Shown here piece after piece: positions 61,186-64,000 of a DNA stretch of 64,000 bases. The notes under the pieces are model-generated. The model was not told where the DNA came from and searched no databases. It saw only the letters and a program-made list of their open reading frames with translations. Source of the stretch: Crossaster papposus. Lineage: Eukaryota; Echinodermata; Asteroidea; Velatida; Solasteridae. How positions within the stretch are numbered: the stretch's first letter is position 1; each line of letters begins with the position of its first letter. The DNA lies in NCBI GenBank assembly GCA_037893245.1, contig JBAIAA010000401.1, forward strand, positions 496,001 through 560,000, in the 5' to 3' direction. The position numbers were made by a program, and so were the translations under genes.

Positions 61186-62398
61186 CTGCGCACTAGCGTT
61201 ACGTGACCGCATCACGTACTGCCATGTAGATGTGCCATTGCTGTACTGAACCTGGTACTCCGTCACCCGCTCAAACCATTCTCCGAAAGGGTCAACGCTG
61301 CCTTGAATGATGACTCCTTCAACCTGCAGCGGCCGTCCCAGATCCACCTGTAACCACTCGGTGAGGTTCTTGGTGGCTGGGCACCAACCTCCGACAGCAC
61401 CGTCGCTGGTTCCCGGGTGGTTCAGCCGGCCATGACTCGCTTGGCAGATATACGGACCGCGATGGTCCAACCTGAACCACCGACTAGACGCCGTGATGGC
61501 TAAATCTGGGATACCCCCATCCTCCATCCCGAGGTACACACCGCATTCTACGCAAAATGGAGAACGGAGTTTGGTTTCATTTTCGAGGAGAAATAATTAG
61601 AGGAGAAATAATTAGAGGAGAAATAATTAGAGGAGAAATATTTAGAGGAGAAATAATTCAAGTATTCATAAGAAATTTACAAAATGGATTGCTCTATTAA
61701 ACTTCATCAGCATACCTTCCTGGTCGACTCTAGGCGGCTCGGTCGACGCGCTTTTCCCGCTCGAAACCACCGCGTCACGGCCGCTCTGCACCGCCGCGTA
61801 CTGCCCCGTGTTCACGCCTGCAAGCCGTACCTCTGTACATTCCGCTGGGTTGTTTTCGATCATAACCCAGGCGTACTGCCCCGGGGCATTGGGGTCAGGT
61901 TGTTGGCCTATGTAGCACACTCGGGCTCCGACTGTATGGAGAAAATAATTAGCTTTACAAACTGAAATAAACAGTCCTGAAGCGAGACAATTAATCCGAG
62001 ACAATTTTTAGCACCGGTAGGATTTCTGTTGTGAAAAGTAAACAGTGTACACGTCAACGTTGACCGCCAACATCGGAAGCGTGCGGTCATTCGAATTTTT
62101 TTTTTGGGGGGGGGTGGGAATACAAAAAGGAGATAATTGTCATTCTCCAGATAATTATTTTGTGATTTAAATTGGTTTCTAAACGTTGTCAGTTCATCAG
62201 ATCTGCATGTTTTTAGCTTGTTATTGTAGTGTAATGTAGTGTACACATAATCATACACAAAATACAAAAATACACCAGTAAAATTGTTTTGGTGCTTGTT
62301 ATTACTTGAAAACATATTAAAGTCGACAGAAATAACTTACCTTCTAGAGCAAATACGACAGCAAGCATCAGAGTTAGTGGTCCAAGATTTCCTCCCAT
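61186..62398 (-). CDS. Secreted F5/8 type C (discoidin) protein, first three coding exons
   Basis: Minus-strand exons: 62398-62341 (signal peptide MGGNLGPLTLMLAVVFALE, phase 1), 61931-61716 (phase 1 to 1) and 61547-61186 (ends phase 0 at a GTAATT donor). Splice sites are GTAAGT/CATACAG and GTATGC/GCGTAG. The second exon encodes 72 residues starting VGARVCYIGQQPDPNAPGQY, with two Cys and no family I recognise. The third encodes an F5/8 type C domain: CGVYLGMEDGGIPDLAITAS, then GGWCPATKNLTEWLQVDLG, VEGVIIQGSVDPFGEW and VTEYQVQYSNGTSTWQYV. These domains bind carbohydrate or phospholipid outside the cell. The domain's last strand and terminal Cys are missing, so at least one more exon must lie below 61186. 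I did not find it in this window. Confidence 0.85.
61577..61660. repeat. 17-bp tandem repeat in intron 2 of the discoidin gene
   Basis: Five copies of GAGGAGAAATAATTA, with one TATTTA variant. Confidence 0.85.
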
Positions 62399-63456
62399 TT
62401 TGACAAAAAACCACACAAAAAATGGACCGCCGTAAATTATAATCCATATGCGACAACCTGAACCAAGGACGGTTTCAAAATGCCATCTGACTGCACCGCT
62501 ATAGTATGCAGATGTCTAATTGTATTATTTTGCAGTGGCCTATAACCGCAATCAAAACCATGGCAACTAAGAGACAGTATTCGCTAAGCTCCAAGATCTG
62601 TCTTGGATACTGTATTTGTATTGATCCAGAACGATCACGTATCCGGTTTATAAAAACGCATGGCACACTCCCTTGTGCCTTACGATCCTTGACATAAATA
62701 CCGGCTTACAACAAAAAAAGGGGGAAAATGGTAATCCACACCATGCTCCTGCCCCGTTTTTTATTGCTAGCTAGCGTCGTAACAAAAACCTGTCGTGGCT
62801 CCCGACTAATAATGGTGACGTCTCTCATAACAATGTGTGCACTGTATTGATGTAAACGTGCGACGTGTTTATATGAAATATAAATTAGAACTTCCCATCC
62901 TGACCGATTTCAGTTTTAATCCTGAGTGATGGCAACCTAAAAATCAATTCTAATTGGCCTTATCACGGGCGTTGATTGTCATTCAGTTGAAAAATAACGC
63001 GATACACGCCACAAAATCTTAACCTATCAGTCGGAAGCGTGGGTGAAATTACACAGGCTTGAATGGCGCCGTGGTCATCCTCTCGTGGTAAAAAACGATA
63101 ATCATCATTGAAATAATTACAATTAAACCTTACCGGTGGTCCGTCCGCCAAACGCTTGTAAAAACAATTCCCTAAAGTAGTCCGCCTATACAGGGTCGAC
63201 GTAAATAAAAGAAAATATTTATACTACCCCGAGGCCCGAACTACCTAGTTGTTTTAGTTGTTTTAGCTTGAGAGCCTATTGAAGTGAAGTCAGTGGTCCA
63301 ATCGCAGTGGTATCTGTGCAAAATAAACCCTGACTATACATAACAGCAAATATAAAATAATCCAACAGAAAACACTTACTAAATATTATATAACAATAGA
63401 AACAAATGGACCAGCTCGATTTGTATTCACTGTATAATTATCTACATCTAGTCCTG
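62399..63456. other. Upstream region of the discoidin gene
   Basis: 62465-62535 and 63330-63430 resemble 53570-53645 and 53920-54010, the matching upstream sequence of the paralogous signal exon. The intervening DNA is not shared, suggesting an insertion here. No further exon is supported; the 62-codon ORF at 62963-63151 (-) has no recognised domain. Confidence 0.5.
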
Positions 63457-63693
63457 GGGCCAATTTCACGGAGCTGCTAAGCAAAACAAATTGCTTAGCA
63501 CAAAAAAGTCTTGCTCATTAAAAACAAGTTATCAGCCAAAATTCAACGTGTTTTTCATGCTAAGCAAAAGCTGATTATCAATCAAAAACAATAAAGATAA
63601 TGTGAAAATTTTGTCTGTAACCTTGTTTTTACCAAGGACAATTTTTTTATGCTAAGCAAATTTTCGTGCTTAGCAGCTCCGTGAAATTGGCCC
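63457..63693. mobile_element. CTG-flanked MITE (GGGCCAATTTCACGG family)
   Basis: GGGCCAATTTCACGGAGCTG then CTAAGCA at the left mirrors TGCTTAGCAGCTCCGTGAAA then TTGGCCC at the right (about 28 bp). CTG lies at 63454-63456 and 63694-63696. GCTTAG/CTAAGC motifs repeat inside. The CTG sites and GGGCC ends relate it to the tandem elements at 49.7-52.5 kb. Confidence 0.85.
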
Positions 63694-63859
63694 CTGGTTG
63701 CAAGACGTCCTAATCGCGGTATGCAGCGCGCGTTGGCCACCGACGCGGACGCCCTCTAGCGCGCCGTAGACTAGACCACATCATGACCTTCGAAATCGAA
63801 TAGGTCGTCTTGGCTAACTCACATAATCGCTCGGAAAATCCAAGCAGAATTGTGTCACA

Positions 63860-63981
63860 TTTGCATGCGCGTGTGACTTTGCGTGAATAATCTCATGACG
63901 TAAAATGCATAATTGCTCACTTATTGGTCAAATTTATGTTACGTCACGTAATTATGAAGAAACGTCACACGCGCATGCAAA
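63860..63981. mobile_element. Palindromic MITE, 122 bp
   Basis: TTTGCATGCGCGTGTGAC (63860-63877) and GTCACACGCGCATGCAAA (63964-63981) are perfect 18-bp inverted repeats. Inner CATGACGTAA/TTACGTCACG and CATAATTGC/GTAATTATG add symmetry. Confidence 0.75.
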
Positions 63982-64000
63982 GGTAGGCTTGGTCAAGGCG

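Noticed and set aside
63720..64000. Possible gene at the right edge
   Set aside because: Only the 122-bp palindromic MITE is supported. No exon-like frame was found.

Overview
The window is animal genomic DNA: intron-rich genes with GT/AG exons, no operons, and very dense transposable-element and tandem-repeat content. The repeats (BEL/Pao, Penelope-like and piggyBac relics, CTG-flanked MITEs, tRNA-derived SINEs) and the genes (a death-domain gene with ZU5 and UPA domains, a secreted discoidin-domain gene) suggest a marine deuterostome invertebrate. An echinoderm such as a sea star is my best guess, from general knowledge rather than a search.

Layout. 0-4 kb: AT-rich non-coding DNA with small repeats. 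4.2-8.0 kb: a 3.8-kb palindromic foldback element. 8.1-8.7 kb: degenerate repeats holding a TTAA-flanked MITE. 8.8-11.5 kb: a decayed Penelope-like reverse transcriptase. 12.5-20.0 kb: a higher-order satellite array of six units, rich in TGACGTCA. 20-22 kb: small MITEs and an 18-bp minisatellite.

23.0-45.5 kb (+): the main gene. Twelve exons with matching splice phases give a predicted protein of about 863 residues: NHL-like beta-propeller, ZU5, UPA, two tiny Cys-containing exons, death domain. Its introns hold a complete BEL/Pao element (27.0-32.1 kb, GTATG target duplication), a foldback element (32.1-33.1 kb), an antisense piggyBac relic (38.7-40.7 kb), a LINE scrap and SINEs.

45.5-64 kb: two MITEs, two related GTCGCC minisatellites in opposite orientation, and three nearly identical 940-bp Harbinger-like elements in tandem sharing CTG sites. 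There is also a lone signal-peptide exon (53.4 kb, -), a locus duplication with both filled and empty insertion sites (54.2-56.5 kb), and a MITE-split pseudogene with a Cys-rich tail (58.1-58.9 kb, -). The 5' part of a secreted F5/8 type C gene follows (61.2-62.4 kb, -). The signal exons at 53.4 and 62.3 kb are paralogous in coding length, splice phase and upstream sequence.

The genes look independent: one is a predicted intracellular death-fold adaptor or sensor, the other a small family of secreted discoidin proteins. Everything else is mobile or repetitive DNA.
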